From assembly GCA_964057225.1 (NCBI GenBank), contig OZ059896.1, positions 14,492,501 through 14,556,500 of the forward strand: 64,000 bases of DNA, given 5' to 3'. A program made the position numbers and the translations under genes. Below, one piece after another: positions 63,209 through 64,000 of the stretch. The first letter of the stretch is position 1. Every line of letters starts with the position of its first letter. The DNA comes from Auanema rhodensis (taxonomy: Eukaryota; Nematoda; Chromadorea; Rhabditida; Rhabditidae). The notes under the pieces were generated by a model. That model saw only the letters and a program-made list of their open reading frames with translations, was not told where the DNA came from and did not search any database.

Positions 63209-64000
63209 TCGGTATAAACCGTTTTTCCTGTAAGCCAGTTTGTTTTTCTATTGCATTTGTCAAAATAAATATAATAACTTGGTTGGCGTACTGAAAAACC
63301 TATCTGGTTTTCGATCGTTCGATCGTTTCTGATGAAGACGGTTTGTTTAGGTGTTTTTCTTCTTAAGATAGACCTTGATCGCTTCGTCTACTAAAGATGG
63401 GCGAGAAAGGGTTTAGTTCTTTCGAAGGTTGAAACTGAACACAGAGCGGTTTCTCTCTCTCCGATAAGTTTTGACCAATAGTTGAAGTTTTCTACTTTAC
63501 CAATTTTACGGTGTTCTTGTCCTGTTATTGTGAAAACACGATATAGAGAGAAAACTTTATTAATTCAACAATGACACACACCTGAATATATAAAATTATC
63601 TTTTTTCCACCTAATTCGGTTACTACTGTGTTAGTATTTTTTCTTTTCTTTTAATTTAGATGGGTAAAAATAAAATTTTATTAAAGTATTTTCTTGTGAA
63701 TATTTATTTATACGTATAGTTAATTAAATTTTATCGTAATAATAAACTATTGATGACGTGTATCAGATATCTTACTACTTAAAGCTATTGTAGTTATTGT
63801 CTTTTTATAAAATGGATTGAATTTTCGTCTAACTATATCTCTAACCTAAAATAATAAATTTTTATTTAAAAACAGAGAATTTAACTAAAACCTCCTTATT
63901 AGCTAAAAGATATATTAAAGCATTAGCACAACTATTACATGACATACTAATCGATGGTATAAGAAACCATACATATGATGAATTTGTTTTAAAAACAAAA
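63209..64000. other. AT-rich terminal region, no gene seen
   Basis: A degenerate satellite end (AAATCGGTATAAACCGTTTTT) is followed by a mixed segment with TTCGATCGTTCGATCG (about 63309-63326) and then AT-rich sequence. No supported gene. Confidence 0.5.

Overview
The window is nematode genomic DNA. The evidence is AT-rich sequence with many introns of about 40-60 bp ending in TTTCAG or TTTTAG, recognisable homologues of C. elegans-type genes (ari-1, wdr-82, hcf-1, sfrp-1, rpl-10, noah-2, vitellogenins), and a splice acceptor a few bases before the start codon in five of the genes, as expected for spliced-leader trans-splicing. The species cannot be named from the sequence; a rhabditid-like nematode is the best guess.

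Layout. 1-2262 (+): 3' part of an Ariadne RBR ubiquitin ligase. 2749-8569 (+): phase-consistent candidate exons of one or two unrecognised genes, separated by long GA/TA-rich introns. 8954-9697 (-): an unrecognised, fragmentary coding region. 9813-11314 (-): WDR82/SWD2. 11813-15530 (+): HCF-1 (kelch plus FN3). 15763-17908 (-): secreted frizzled-related protein. 19119-about 20160 (+): a candidate cysteine-protease-like gene. 20722-21454 (+): ribosomal protein L10. 24141-28916 (+): NOAH-2-like PAN/ZP apical matrix protein. 28917-39058: a 10 kb stretch with no firm gene, rich in GA/CT tracts. 39059-42286 (+): a rhodopsin-family peptide-type GPCR. 43350-61942: three copies of one vitellogenin gene. 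61962-63208: a 199-bp tandem satellite. The remainder is AT-rich with nothing recognised.

The most striking part is the vitellogenin cluster. Each copy encodes the same 1,670-residue yolk precursor with a signal peptide, lipovitellin N-terminal module, an RGKR furin-type site near residue 762 and a C-terminal VWD domain. Copies 1 and 2 are direct repeats on the minus strand. Copies 2 and 3 are head to head and form a roughly 5.5 kb inverted repeat around a 255-bp unique spacer. The divergent promoter carries the C. elegans vitellogenin promoter elements VPE1 (TGTCAAT) and VPE2 (CTGATAA) on both sides. The long open frames on both strands translate identically in all three copies, so the coding DNA is essentially identical, while differences appear only in the last intron and the flanks. 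This indicates very recent duplication or ongoing gene conversion; assembly duplication must be excluded.

The other genes are mostly unrelated housekeeping and developmental functions: chromatin and transcription (wdr-82, hcf-1), ubiquitylation (ari-1), translation (rpl-10), Wnt modulation (sfrp-1) and apical matrix (noah-2). I see no virus, CRISPR array, complete transposon, rRNA or tRNA.
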